From the NCBI RefSeq assembly GCF_001039355.2, contig NW_019774002.1:1-27946 (forward strand): a stretch of 27,946 bases of DNA, given 5' to 3'. The stretch's first letter is position 1, and each line of letters starts with the position of its first letter. The stretch is from Lingula anatina. Lineage: Eukaryota > Brachiopoda > Lingulata > Lingulida > Lingulidae. The position numbers and the translations under genes were made by a program. The notes beneath the pieces are model-generated. The model did no database searches and was not told where the DNA came from. It saw only the letters and a program-made list of their open reading frames with translations. Of this stretch, positions 10,264-21,000 are shown piece after piece.

Positions 10264-10720
10264 GAGAGTTATTGAGTGTAAGTTAAGTTTCTCCAAGAGT
10301 CAACAAGTGTAGAACATGTTTTTAGTGTCAGAAAAAGATGGAAAAGGTCAAAGTCAGTAACAGTTAATGTGATTTTTTAATTTCATAACATATTTTAATT
10401 TTGATCATCTTTTTATCACATGATAACTGAGTTTTGGATAAGGCCCAAGTATGAGTAATCCAAATAATATTTTAGATATCTTTAATTGAAAACAAGTCTC
10501 TTCGGGATTACCTAATAAGGAAATGTTGCATGGTGACATGCAACATGCGAATGGAAAATATTTTGTAATCACGCAAAGACAATGGAAAAGAAAACAAGAA
10601 AATGCGTGATCAGTACTGAGAAATTGAGTATAAATATTTGTGAAGTTGTATGAAGCGAGAGTCGGTGAATAAACGTTCGAAAGCTCCAGACTGCTGTCGT
10701 CATTCCTCACTATAATATTA
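10264..10720 (+). repeat. LTR-like dispersed repeat, copy 1
   Basis: About 450 bases homologous to the reverse complement of 18912-19342. Shared blocks include GAGTTATTGAGTG near the left end, CCTAATAAGGAAAT, CACGCAAAGACAATGGAAA, TATAAATA at 10629-10636 and AATAAA at 10668-10673. A TATA box followed about 32 bases later by a poly(A) signal near one end is how a retrotransposon LTR is arranged, so a solo LTR is the best guess. No internal retroelement region, primer-binding site or target duplication was found, so a SINE or other repeat remains possible. Confidence 0.55.
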
Positions 10721-11194
10721 TTTCAAATTTTAAGGGAGTTTTATTTTTTTCCATTCAGTCTTATTTCTAATTTTCATGCAATATTCTTTTTTCATTTAAT
10801 GTTGTTTCAAATTTAATGCAATATTTTTTTTCATTTGATGTTTTCGAAAACTGAATAGTGGATAGACTTAGATTTTGCAATGGATCGATACTTACCGGCA
10901 ATTTCGTTGTAATGGAATCTTTTGACATATAAAATGCCTGTCTGTGAAAGATGAGATTTCGATTTAACATGTGAACGAGTATGCTTGACCAGGCTTTTTT
11001 TTAATAGGACTCCGCCTCAGGTCGGGAGGGGGGAGGGGGGAGGAGAGTCGTAGCGGAAACACGTACGCTAGCTCCAACCCCCACCGTCCCCACCTCGCCT
11101 CCATATAATATGGTACAATTAAAGCAGTGATTTTGCATGTACATGTATATCTTTACATATTGATTTAATCAATATTAATTACACTAGTACAATG
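10721..11194. other. Intergenic, low-complexity with one short local duplication
   Basis: Contains two ~36-base related T-rich segments (about 10775-10805 and 10812-10845, both with ATGCAATATT and TTTTTTCATTT) and a purine-rich GGGAGGGGGGAGG patch at 11020-11048. No gene recognised. Confidence 0.45.
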
Positions 11195-11313
11195 CAGGGG
11201 CGGATCCAGGATTATTTGAAAGGGGGAGTCCGCGGATGCGAAGCCCCCCCCCNNNNNNNNNNNNNNNNNNNNNNNNNCCCCCCGCCCCCCCCCCCCCCCC
11301 AAACCCGCCATTG
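11195..11313. mobile_element. hAT-like MITE, 'CAGGGGCGGATCC' family, copy 2 (interrupted by gap)
   Basis: Begins CAGGGGCGGATCCAGG (11195) and ends with a CCCGCCATTG-like version of the family end. The middle is poly-C with a 25-base run of N (11253-11277), so the internal length is not reliable. Same 5' end as 9554 and 17204. Confidence 0.65.
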
Positions 11314-11827
11314 ATTGCAGGCTTTCGTACAGAAAAAAACAGATAAAAGGTGTTAAAATGGCCATGTAATCGTTGTTGTCTCCTTTGGAAATCACACAAA
11401 TCTGAAACTCCATATACTAATGCATTGAAAATATTTCTTTCAACGAACCTCTCTCCTTTAAAGCCTACATAATATTTAGAAAGAATGGTATCAAAGTAAA
11501 AATAAATTCATGTGTGACCAATACAACTTTGCTCGGGATGACAATGTTAGCGAGCAGTTAGACCTATATAGAAAGGACCCATTTGTCCTACCCATATTAA
11601 ACTATTTCTACTGATTGGCTTCATTATACAAAATACTGTGGATCTTGGGTTTTAAGATATAGACAGAGTCATAAAAACGCTTTATTCGATTATGATTTTT
11701 AAAAGTAATTTTTGTATTTAAGCAGTGTATTTTAACAACAAGTGGACTTCAGTTGTATCAAAAATGTACTGTTAATATTTGACAGTGAACATTTGTGAGC
11801 AGTGTTAGCCAAAACCTCTCACCCAAA
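11314..11827. other. Intergenic, nothing recognised
   Basis: Ordinary AT-rich sequence with no convincing exon or repeat; possible upstream region of the candidate gene at 11828. Confidence 0.4.
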
Positions 11828-13177
11828 ATGGGCCAAATCTGTTGTAATTTGCATAACAATAAGTTGCCCGTCGAAGTGCAAGCTGAATACTCACTCTGCA
11901 ATTGGGCACAGTTGAGTGAAGTTGCAACATTATGTGTGGTGAATTCACAAGTTCATGCTTTTATAAGACGTAGAAGCAAGTATATGGTAAGTAGCACTAC
12001 TTCTTCAATAACCTCCCTCAATAAAACAAGTGCAACCGAATGAGAGAAAATTTATTGTAGATATTAGTAGCGCGATTTGTTGTATTATGCCCATTGTTAC
12101 TTGTACGTATTCACTCACAATGTCAGAATATGTTGGTTACAATGCTTTGGGACTACAAACGTACAGGAGAAATGGTGCTATCAGCTGACCATTGATGAAA
12201 CAATAAGTTTGCTTGAAATCTGTCAAACTAGCTATATTTACTTCTGCACGTGTAAAATTTTTTGTATGACCCCCTGGCAATTTAAAGCGCATTTGTGACT
12301 TAAATTAAAATGTTTTCGTGTAAATATAAACATAGCTGCACAAAAAAGACCGATTCATTTAGATAATATTAACCTTATTGTCATAGTTCTGAGTTTTGGA
12401 TACAAGAAGCCTGCCCTGGCAACAATTTTAAAGTCAAATTTAATTAACATTTCAACCGTCACTTTTGAAGACAATTACGATGGCTTTAACGATTTCTTTT
12501 AGGTTATATTTATGTACTGTAATGTATTGATCATTTCACCCGGGAAAAATAAGCAATTTTTAGAATGAATCAATTTATCATTATTATTATTATTATTACT
12601 ACTACAAGAAGGGTCCACATAGCTATTAACGTTCTCTTACTTGTTTCAGATTAGACCTTGGCAATCCATTCATGCTGTCAAAGATCTTTTTGTAAGGTAA
12701 GTGTTTTTAATATAATACAACACACGTTCACGCACATGTCAATTGCTAATAAAGCGATGGTTTACACATGAAAGTTTTACGCCGGTTGACTACCGTCTCC
12801 AGTGTGCCGTATTCTGTTCCTCCATTACACGACCAACTACATGTATATTAAAACTTGATTAAAACTTTCATCCATGTTATGTGTAATTTATTTCATATAT
12901 GTTTAAAAGAAAATGTTCAAATAAGATCTTATGCGCTTCTCGAGAATAAGTCAAAATGATCTCAATCTGTCAGTTGAATCAAAATTTGTATGCGTTGTTT
13001 TGTTATTTCAGAAGCCCACGGAGAAACTGCAACACGGGCCTGCAACAACAAGGTCTTTGGTTGACATATATCATGCTCAATTTCATTTATTTCTTATATC
13101 AAACCCGAATAAATATTTCTATAATTCCTTGTTATTTTTTCATATTGATAGAAAATACACAGTACAGCAATATTTAA
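11828..13177 (+). CDS. Candidate unrecognised three-exon gene (~123 aa)
   Basis: Three segments splice in phase: 11828-11986 (53 codons, MGQICCNLHNNK..., donor GTAAGT, phase 0), 12650-12696 (acceptor TTGTTTCAG, IRPWQSIHAVKDLFV, donor GTAAGT, phase 2) and 13012-13177 (acceptor TTATTTCAG, SPRRNCNTGLQQQ then a hydrophobic stretch, stop TAA 13175-13177). Both donors are perfect GTAAGT and both acceptors have good pyrimidine tracts, which is the main evidence. The middle exon has sensible protein composition; the tail of exon 3 is AT-driven and could instead be intron or UTR. I recognise no domain. Gly2 and Cys5/Cys6 would permit lipid modification. Exon 1 has a diverged relative at 16206-16018. 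It may be a lncRNA or decayed gene. Confidence 0.3.
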
Positions 13178-13452
13178 ATGGGAAAGGGAAGATATTATAG
13201 AGTTGTGATAACAGTTTCGCTTTCAATCGAGAAAAGTGTGTAATTTTCTTTGGGGAATGACGGTTTTCTATGAAACCTGAAATTTAAAATTGAAATGGTT
13301 TAAAGGGTTGTAATTATGCACAGTATTTTGTAAATATAAACTTGGACATTAAAGGTCTGACCTGCTGAAAGAATATCTAAATTTCAATATTAAGTATAAA
13401 TTTTCAATCTTGCAATCTATACATAAGATTTAAATTTGTTTATAGAAACAGG

Positions 13453-14050
13453 CATGTCACCCCCCAAATGAAATGGGGTAATCCCACCTGTCAAAACTCA
13501 AATGGAATGGAATGGCCTCACCTGCCACCCCTCAAATGAAGTAAACTCGTCCCACCTGTCACCCCTAAAATGGAATGGAATCGTCCTACCTGTCACCCCT
13601 CAAATCAAGTGAACTCGCCCCGGCTGTCTCCCCTCAAATGGAATGAATTCGCCCCACCTGTCACCCTTTAAATGGAATGAACTTGCCCCACCCGACTCCC
13701 CTCAAAATGGAATGGAATCGCCCCACCTCCCACCCCTCAAATGGAATGAACTCGCCCCACCTGTCACCCCTCAAATAAAGTGAACTCGCCCCACCTGTCA
13801 CCCCTCAAATGGAATGGACTCGCCCCACCCGTCACCCCTCAAATGGAAAGGAAACGCCCCAANTGGAATGAACTCGCCCCACCTGTCACCCATAAAATGG
13901 AATGGAATCTCTCCACCTGTCACCCCTCAAATGGAATGAAATCGCCCCACCTGTCACCCCTAAAATAGAGTGAACTCGCCCCATCTGACACCCCTGAAAT
14001 CGAATGGACTTGTTCCACCTTTCACCCCTCACATTTGATAGACTCGCCCA
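13453..14050. repeat. 34-bp minisatellite (about 17 units)
   Basis: Tandem array of a roughly 34-base unit containing CACCCCTCAAATGGAATG followed by an ACTCGCCCCACCTGT-type half. Units vary by substitutions and 1-2 base indels, and the edges are more degenerate. There is one N at 13863, with a partly collapsed unit there. Because 34 is not divisible by 3 the open frame across part of it (13780-13968) is a by-product, not a gene. Confidence 0.93.
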
Positions 14051-14295
14051 AAGACAAGACGGCTTTTTCTCTCACTCATATCATTCATTTCAATCTACAA
14101 GCAAAGACCAAATTTTCAATGTATTATTTATTATATGGCATCTTTAATGACAGAAAACCACGAACAAACAAATGTTTACTGGAGGACTCATGTGCTCAAA
14201 TAATATTAGATAATGAGGAAATAGAACAGTCTTTTAACAGAACTGGATTCATTGGACAAAGAATAGGCCGACAGCCGATATTTAACCGGAAATGA
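14035..14295 (+). pseudogene. Possible integrase C-terminal remnant of a retroelement
   Basis: An open frame with no upstream ATG encodes FNLQAKTKFSMYYLLYG followed by a charged region ending GRQPIFNRK and stop. TKFSxYYLLYG resembles the TKxSPFxLxYG block near the end of the catalytic core in Gypsy/Ginger-type integrases, and the downstream spacing to a basic tail fits. The DDE residues would lie upstream, where the sequence is now minisatellite. This rests on one motif. Confidence 0.35.
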
Positions 14296-14964
14296 TAAAT
14301 CTGAAAATTGGCACCTTCATAATTTACTCAAATTAATAATTCGTGCCATTATAATGAAACTGCTTTGTGTTAATTTCAAATTTTTCATCAATTTTAAAAT
14401 TTAAAAGCACTTTTAGATTTAATCTGGAGAACAAAAATTCATTCAAGTAGGGAATAGTACAGGTTCAAAAATCCAGTACATACCAATTTTACTATAATTC
14501 TGTGTATTTTAGACTGAGCAAAAACTACCCCCAAAAAGCGCATTTATTTTCATAAATTGCTTGTCATTCACAAGTGTAAATATTAACAATAAAAATTGAC
14601 TTATACAATGTAAATTATAATAATATGATAAGGTAGTTGATTGGCTAAATAAACAATCTTACCCGAACTTCAACATCGTAATAATTGCACTTTTACTCTC
14701 AACTTTGAAATGTGTGATTTAATTGCAAACACTGAAAATCTAAAAAGAACATGATCGATCTTAGAGCACCGTTTCAATATGTTGTTATGTGTTTTAAAAT
14801 CACAGAGAGAGAGAGAGACCATGTACAATTTTCAACATATAACATCTGCGGTGCGAATGAATCTGGATCTGCGGCAGCTTTTAAAATACGTCTCGGAGAC
14901 CAGGAAAGCCTAATAGTCAGGCGCACGTGCACTCTGCAGAAACTCGGCAAAGGCGTTTGCGGTT
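14296..14964. other. Intergenic, nothing firmly recognised
   Basis: AT-rich to about 14750, then more balanced. An open frame at 14751-14981 has no recognisable domain and includes a GAGA run; I do not support it as a gene. Confidence 0.4.
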
Positions 14965-15003
14965 CTGAAATATCAAAATGACATTTAAATGGTGATATTT
15001 CAG
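14965..15003. repeat. Perfect 11-bp inverted repeat hairpin
   Basis: CTGAAATATCA at 14965-14975 and its exact complement TGATATTTCAG at 14993-15003 around a 17-base spacer that itself contains ATTTAAAT. A small hairpin or remnant MITE terminus. Confidence 0.6.
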
Positions 15004-15248
15004 TCTTCGAAAGCAGAGAATCCGAATGAAGATTAGTTTAACTGAAAATGGAAAAACCTCTGCCCATGCCGAAAAAAATCACATTGAGGCTAACTGAAAA
15101 CCAAATTTAAAAAACGGGTTTTGTATATAAGATTAAATAATTTTGATATTTCACCATGGGAAGAATCACAAGAAATTATGCCGCCAATACTTTTGGAAAG
15201 CGTTTACAAGGTAAAGGGACCGTTTCCAGACCCTACTGTACTAACTGT

Positions 15249-15438
15249 GGATCGATCCATCTCCGAGGGATTTCTCGCTAAATTGCAATCTACTTAAGCG
15301 GCTTAGATGTCTATCACGCCTAGTGAAGCTGCTAAGGTGTAATGAATTATTGTTTAGCAACTTCAGTACGCGTACGACATCTAAGCCGCTTAAGTTGAAA
15401 GCAATTTAGCGAGAAAACCCTCGGAGATGGATCGATCC
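15249..15438. mobile_element. GATCGATC foldback element, copy A
   Basis: Arms of ~88 bases (15249-15338 and 15353-15438) are near-perfect reverse complements: GGATCGATCCATCTCCGAGG, TCTCGCTAAATTGC and ACTTAAGCGGCTTAGATGTC all recur inverted, with a loop of about 14 bases. Weaker inverted similarity extends outward to roughly 15215 and 15475. The family is shared with 22023-22232 and 18730-18848. Flanking target duplication is not clear (CTGT may be one). Confidence 0.75.
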
Positions 15439-16017
15439 TGTTAGATTGATCTAGGTATAGAAACCCAGTCAAAGACTAAGGAATTAAGGATATTGTCACC
15501 CTTCGCCCAAAACCCCTTATTTACTGCCTTACATACATTCTTTTGGGTAATTAATATATCTTGTGTGTTTAGTGACGTAATTAATTAACATTTACACATA
15601 CGCCATCTTACGGGTGACGTCATAATAAGATTTTGGGGTAAAAGCTGAAAAATCGGTTTCTCAAATTTCTCTTTAACTTGAGCACTCACGATTCACACTA
15701 ATATATCAAGTACATGTACTATGAAAGTGTTAAAAATACGAAACGTGTTCAGGTGGCCTAATTACGAACAGTGAGTGACATTGAAGTGGCAGCATCTGGG
15801 CACCAAAATCAAACTATCTAATATAACTTTCTTCATGTTATATTTGTGTTTTTACTGGCAGCATGTGCTTTTCAAGATTTTTAAAAATATCACTATGCAA
15901 CATTTCTCAAATCCAGTCAACTACTTAGGCCAACTTGAAGTTCAGAACGAATAAAATAATAAGAATTTATTTTCTGGTAGTTTGAACTCGTAAAAAACAC
16001 GAAAAGCTTTTACTCAC
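15439..16017. other. Intergenic stretch with a CRE-like site
   Basis: Holds a palindromic TGACGTCA at 15615-15622 and a TGACGTAA at about 15573, i.e. CREB/ATF consensus sites, but no gene start can be tied to them. Otherwise nothing recognised. Confidence 0.4.
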
Positions 16018-16206
16018 ATGACAAATTTGGTACAATTTTCTAAGCTGAATGAAAATTTCGACCCTGCCGCAGTGCGACTTCATCACACATATCAGCGTCC
16101 TGTCCTCATAGTGTGCAGCTGTCAAGTGACCAGTCAAGAAGATACGAGTAGTGCGTACTGCGCTGAGCGACTTACTGTTATGCAAATTACAACAGGTTCG
16201 GCACAT
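16018..16206 (-). pseudogene. Diverged relative of exon 1 of the 11828 candidate gene
   Basis: On the minus strand an ATG at 16206 opens MCRTCCNLHNSKSL..., 63 codons to a GTGAGT donor at 16017, also phase 0. The first ~30 bases match the 11828 exon closely (shared TGTTGTAATTTGCATAACA), and TGTGTGxTGAA recurs later. The protein resemblance is confined to the CCNLHN block and weakly to the end. Partner exons downstream on this strand were not found. It could be a paralogous exon, a pseudogene piece or part of an unknown repeat. Confidence 0.3.
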
Positions 16207-16305
16207 TTTGATTGAGGGGTTGCTGTTAAAATTATTTTCATTTGAATTACAGTCTGGTTTATTTGGAGGCACAATAAGTCTCCATCTCGAAAGAGGATTA
16301 GGCAG

Positions 16306-16402
16306 GGTCTAATTTCAAGAAGGAAAGATTGGTGTGATATATTTTGCAGAAACCGAAGGGGGAGTCAGGACCCCCCCTGACCCCCCTCTAAATCCGGCAC
16401 TG
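16306..16402. mobile_element. hAT-like MITE family, right-end fragment
   Basis: Matches the last ~100 bases of the 9554-9814 element: TCTAATTTCAAGAAGGAAA, then GTCAGGACCCCCC and the end CTCTAAATCCGGCACTG. No left end adjacent, so truncated. Confidence 0.7.
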
Positions 16403-16415
16403 ATTATACCCCTCG

Positions 16416-16416
<1 letters not shown>

Positions 16417-16459
<43 letters not shown>

Positions 16460-16504
16460 AACACACACACACACACACACACACTTTCTCTTTCTCTCTC
16501 TCTC
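16417..16504. repeat. Compound (TC)n-(AC)n-(TC)n microsatellite
   Basis: TC repeats 16417-16459, AC repeats about 16460-16484, TC repeats about 16486-16504. Confidence 0.97.
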
Positions 16505-16791
16505 GTCTTTCAACAGACTATCTGCTTTAATTCATAAATTATTTAATTGCTCTATAAAATGATATAATAAAAAAGAACAAAACAAATCAATTTTGTTGGG
16601 TGTTTTAAAAACATAATCTCAAGGAGACTATATATGTGGTTTGTAAATGCTTGGATAGACGGTCGTCTATCCTAAGTAAAAAGAAAAAAAAAAGATTCCC
16701 TGCCCGCCGTGACGTTTTCTCCCAAATGTAACATATTCCATATGTTGAGAGCGAGCGCAGGAGTTGTAAAATATTATAACCCCCCTCCCCG

Positions 16792-16824
<33 letters not shown>

Positions 16825-17203
16825 AGGATTGAATCTGACAAAATAAACATTATTGCAAAATAAACAATAAAAAATTTATCATAATTTTAAATAATCAACT
16901 ATCAAAGTTGTTAAGATTCAGAAAAGAAACGTCAAAAGAACACATATGTAAGTGGTTAGTTCAACAATGAGACCTTTAACATGCCTAAAAACGAGTCTGA
17001 GGAAAATTCATTTAAAAAAGGCACAACTTTATCAAAATTAAAACGATCAAGATGGTTTTCGAACTTGATCTGCAAGCAAAACAGTAGGAATGGATTTGTT
17101 TAACCATTATGTTTTAATTAATTTGTAACTTAAAGTGTTTATCAAATTTTGTCTACTTTTCATTTTCATCTTAATCTGCCAATAATTCGTAAATCGATAT
17201 CTC
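16505..17203. other. Intergenic with a second (CT)n microsatellite
   Basis: Contains the CT run at 16793-16822 (preceded by a poly-C patch) and otherwise AT-rich sequence without recognised genes or element ends. Confidence 0.6.
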
Positions 17204-17235
17204 CAGGGGCGGATCCAGGATTCTTTGAATGGGCC
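17204..17235. mobile_element. hAT-like MITE family, left-end fragment
   Basis: CAGGGGCGGATCCAGGATT followed by CTTTGAA, the same left terminus as 11195. Similarity stops within about 32 bases and no right end follows at the expected distance. Confidence 0.6.
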
Positions 17236-18016
17236 ATTATAAAGGGCTTGTCACTCTTCACATCTGTTTCCATTATGTTTACTCAGAGCATGAGAAGGAA
17301 ACAGCATCAACGGCCAGTAAATATTTACCATTTTTAAGAAACTTATTTAGTATCAACAAAACATACAGAAACTGTTTACTCCTTACAATCCTCTTATTTT
17401 TCACTTATTTTTGAAAAGAGATCTAAACCATGGCAAAAATTCAAAATAACGTTTCTTTTTTCCAAATTCATTTTTATACATTTCTCTTTCAGCCGATATA
17501 ATCAAGGAGAAAAAATTACCAAAACTTTGTAGGTAAAAAAGAAAAAATAAATATATTAACACATAATCCATAAAAAATACAATTGTAAACCTTGTCAAAG
17601 GTGATCTTTCTTCTTTGCACAATGCCCTCTAAAAACTACTCGCTGCGCCATCTATTAACAACTGGCCTGTGTTGCGGTTACCACCATTTTCCACCGTTTC
17701 ATGCGCCGAACTGTAATTTGACGCTGATTCTCTATCAAAATTAACACAAGAATTTTACCTAGAAATATCCCCATCATAGTAAATATATATATATATAATG
17801 AGGTAGGAACTAGCCGAATATAACAGTACAGGTGAATAACAACGGATCATTCACGGAATGGCTCATACACGCGTCTGCTGCGTGTAGGCTACAATCGGTC
17901 AAGACGGATGATTCACGCGAAACGGACCGTACACGTCACACCGAATTTAGGTGTGGTGTACCGAATTTAGGTGTGGTGTGTAACCTCACGAAGTATTTTC
18001 GGCAAATGGTTTTAAA
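17236..18016 (+). promoter_or_regulatory. Upstream region and presumed promoter/5' UTR of NADSYN1
   Basis: The distal part (to about 17630) is AT-rich with nothing recognised. The proximal part is more GC-rich and has two direct copies of a CGGATSATTCACG motif (17843-17855, 17905-17917) and the 20-base tandem at 17941-17980. A short (TA)n lies near 17788. No TATA box is convincing; the start site is unknown. Confidence 0.35.
17941..17980. repeat. Exact 20-bp tandem duplication ahead of NADSYN1
   Basis: The unit CCGAATTTAGGTGTGGTGTA at 17941-17960 is followed by a near-identical second copy at 17961-17980 (only the last base differs). It ends 36 bases before the start codon, so it is probably in the 5' UTR or core promoter. 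Confidence 0.9.
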
Positions 18017-21000
18017 ATGGGAAGAAAAGTGATAGTTGCAACATGTTCTTTAAATCAGTGGGCTATGGATTTTGAGGGAAATATGCAGAGAATCCTTCAG
18101 AGTAAGTTATCTGTGACAAGACGGTGTAGCATAGAATAGAAAGTAGCGGTCAAAGTAGAATGTTCAGAGTAAGTTATCGATGACAAGACGGCGTAGAATT
18201 GAATAGAAAGTGTAGAATGTCTATCTCCAAAACTCCATCCAAATGTAGTTGAATTGCGCAACACAGCGTAATACACTGGAATAAAACCAGTCTAATAGCA
18301 ATTAGGGGAGACCGGGGCTAGTTGGTCCAGTTTGACATTTTTGACCTTGTGAAGCCAACTGTAAACGAGTTGAAGCAACAAAACCGGTTTCAAAGTAAGC
18401 CACATGAACTTGGCTACGTATGCGATGTCATTATTTGTCAAATATAGGCCAAAAGTCAGATGGCTAACAATTTGACAAAAAACGCAATTGACGTTAGGGG
18501 GGCCCACTTGCCCTGCCACGGGGCAAGTTGCCCCAGGGTCGGGGCAAGATGGCTCCCCAAACGAAAATGCAGTAAGTATCCCCTGTTAACGCGGGGGCGT
18601 CTCGATAGTCCGAAGGTTAATTGGTCCGAAGGTTCATTGGTCCGATAAGTCCGAAAGTTCGATAGTCCGAAACATTTTAAGACGTTCATCAATCTGAAGA
18701 ATTTTAATTACATACGGCATCTAAGGATGCGTTCCCACGAAACTATCGTTTTACGTAGATTGATCCAACTCCACCGGGACTCTCACTGAATGCAATCAGA
18801 TTAGCAATCCTCGAGCTGCTAAAGGGTGATAAACTTTCGTGCGAACTCGGCTTTTAGAATCTTTATCACTAAGTTTTGAGTGCTACCGAACGCACATGGA
18901 AGTTATCCATATATGTTTTATAGTGAAGAATAACGACGATTTGAAGCTTTCAAACGTTTATTTACCGAATGTCTTTTTCATACAATTTCACAAGTATTTA
19001 TACTCTATTTCTCCGTACTGATCATGCATTTTCTTGTTCTCTTTCCATTGTCTTTGCGTGATAACAAGGAATTTTCCATTCTCATGTTGCAAACTGCCAT
19101 TCAATATTTCCTTATTAGGTAATTTCTAAGAGACTTGTTTACAATTTTAATTAAAAAGAAATATTATTTGAATTACTCATGCTTGGACCTTTTCCATCCT
19201 TAGTTTGCATATGTTTTACACGTGTCCGAAACTTGCAAATTTATTGAAAATTAACCAATCAAATCGAACTATACTACTACGAGAACAATTTCTACGCTTG
19301 TTGACTCTTATAGAATTTTAACTTGCACTCAATAACTCCCATCCCGACCCATGGACACCATGCATTATTAATATGAATTAAAGATAGAATAAAGGTTGGG
19401 ACGCATAAAATGAGGGAACGCCTTTGATGTCATTTAATTGAATGACCTTAGTGCTATTAAATTAGAATCGTATAAGAAACTGGTAGAAGTTGTTTCACGC
19501 TCCATCAATTCAAATGTACCTTTAAGCGCACGCCAAATGTTAAAAAAGGGCGTTTCAATTACGACATTTTTGATTGCGGGAGAGTCCTGTTTTTCTAAAG
19601 GCCGATAACGGTCCACGTCCATCCTGTACTCATGATTACCAAGTCAACAGTTTCGTGAAAAGACACAGTGATAATCGACTTTTCAAGACTGGATGAATAG
19701 TTCGGAGCAAGAAAGCCAGTTAACAGACAACTCCACCCTCCAACGACCAATCATCGTACCACCAGCATGAGCGTGGCGGTATACATGGTTTTAGTTCCGA
19801 CCCGTCTCGTACGGCCTCCGCCGGTTCCGCGTCATGGCGGATACAAGTAACCGTTACCGCTTGAACTTGATATACTACAGACACAACCCCCCTGGCCCCT
19901 CCTCTAAATCCGGCACTGCTTGCGATGCCACCACGTGCCCGTATACTACGCGTATATTCCTTTTTGTGAAAATTCCTTGCAGAGGAAGGCGATCTGTTAG
20001 CGTCCAAATTTTGTGCAGAATCTCACGTGCCACGCAAGTCCTTCTTGCGAAATTGTGAGTTTGCACACAGCCCTCAAGCACGTACGGATGATGTTGGAGA
20101 TGTCCAACAAATTACGAATTCTCGGCAAACAGCGAAGCCGCAAATTGCCCTTGCGAGGAGTTTGCCAGGAGTTCGCAAGTATGACGTACGATTTTAAGGT
20201 ACCGTGGAAACAAATGTGATTTAAGACGCACATCGCAAGCAAGGAACAAGTGTCCCTTGCGTGTTAAGTACGGCGCACGCCCTGACAACCAACCTACGAA
20301 CAAAATCGAACGCACGGCGGGATTGCATCACACATGCGTCACCCCCCCCCCTCCCCCCGCGTCAGGAGTATAGAGTGCGTGCTCAAGGCGCACGCTGGCG
20401 TTCAGCCAGTTTGCAAAAATTTGGACGCAAACAGGCCGTAAGAATCCGTAAGAACGGTTGTGACCAAGGCTTTTCCTCTACCTCTACGACTTTCGCGGCC
20501 TCCGCTACAACCAAAACTCGAAGGGGATGTACCCTCTACCAGGTCGACAGATTGATTTTTCACAAGATATTCAAGGATGTGTCTTTAGACAAATAGATAG
20601 TCATATCATTCTCTGCATTTTTCCATTTTCCTATATAATCTGTCTCCCTGGTAGAGGCTACAGGAAACGTACGGTCCTAAAATTCGTGCGTCCGGTTGTG
20701 ACCGAGGCTACAGTTCCCTTACGGGCATTGTGCGGTGAATCTGCAATGATCGTGACGATGATTGAACTTGTTGTTGGTCTTTCTTTTCCCCATTTGATGG
20801 TTTTAGGAGGAATAAAAATGGGGAAGACGTTTAAAAAACATAGAAAAGGCCTACTCTACCCCCTACCAAGGTTACAGATTACGGCCCTGGCCTACTCCCC
20901 GCATTTTCATTTCTGTCTAATGTGGCTACGCACGCGTCTGTCATGAACTTTATTTACTTTCTTACTAGTAGGCCTACACTATAAAATTACAAGTAAATTG

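Noticed and set aside
11165-11413. Minus-strand ORF with glycine run
   Set aside because: It spans the poly-C tract and N gap of a MITE, so the frame is meaningless.
13453-14050. CRISPR-like array of ~34-base repeats
   Set aside because: Units are contiguous with no unique spacers; this is a minisatellite in eukaryotic DNA.
16334-16537. Plus-strand ORF rich in LS repeats
   Set aside because: It is translation of the TC/AC microsatellite.
17204-19918. A single large hAT element from the left end at 17204 to the right end at 19918, which would contain NADSYN1 exon 1
   Set aside because: Flanks show no 8-bp duplication and several unrelated elements lie between; more likely two independent truncated copies.
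20527-20946. 139-codon plus-strand ORF
   Set aside because: Longest open frame in a GC-rich stretch but no domain, no splice context, and competing frames on both strands; not supported as a gene.
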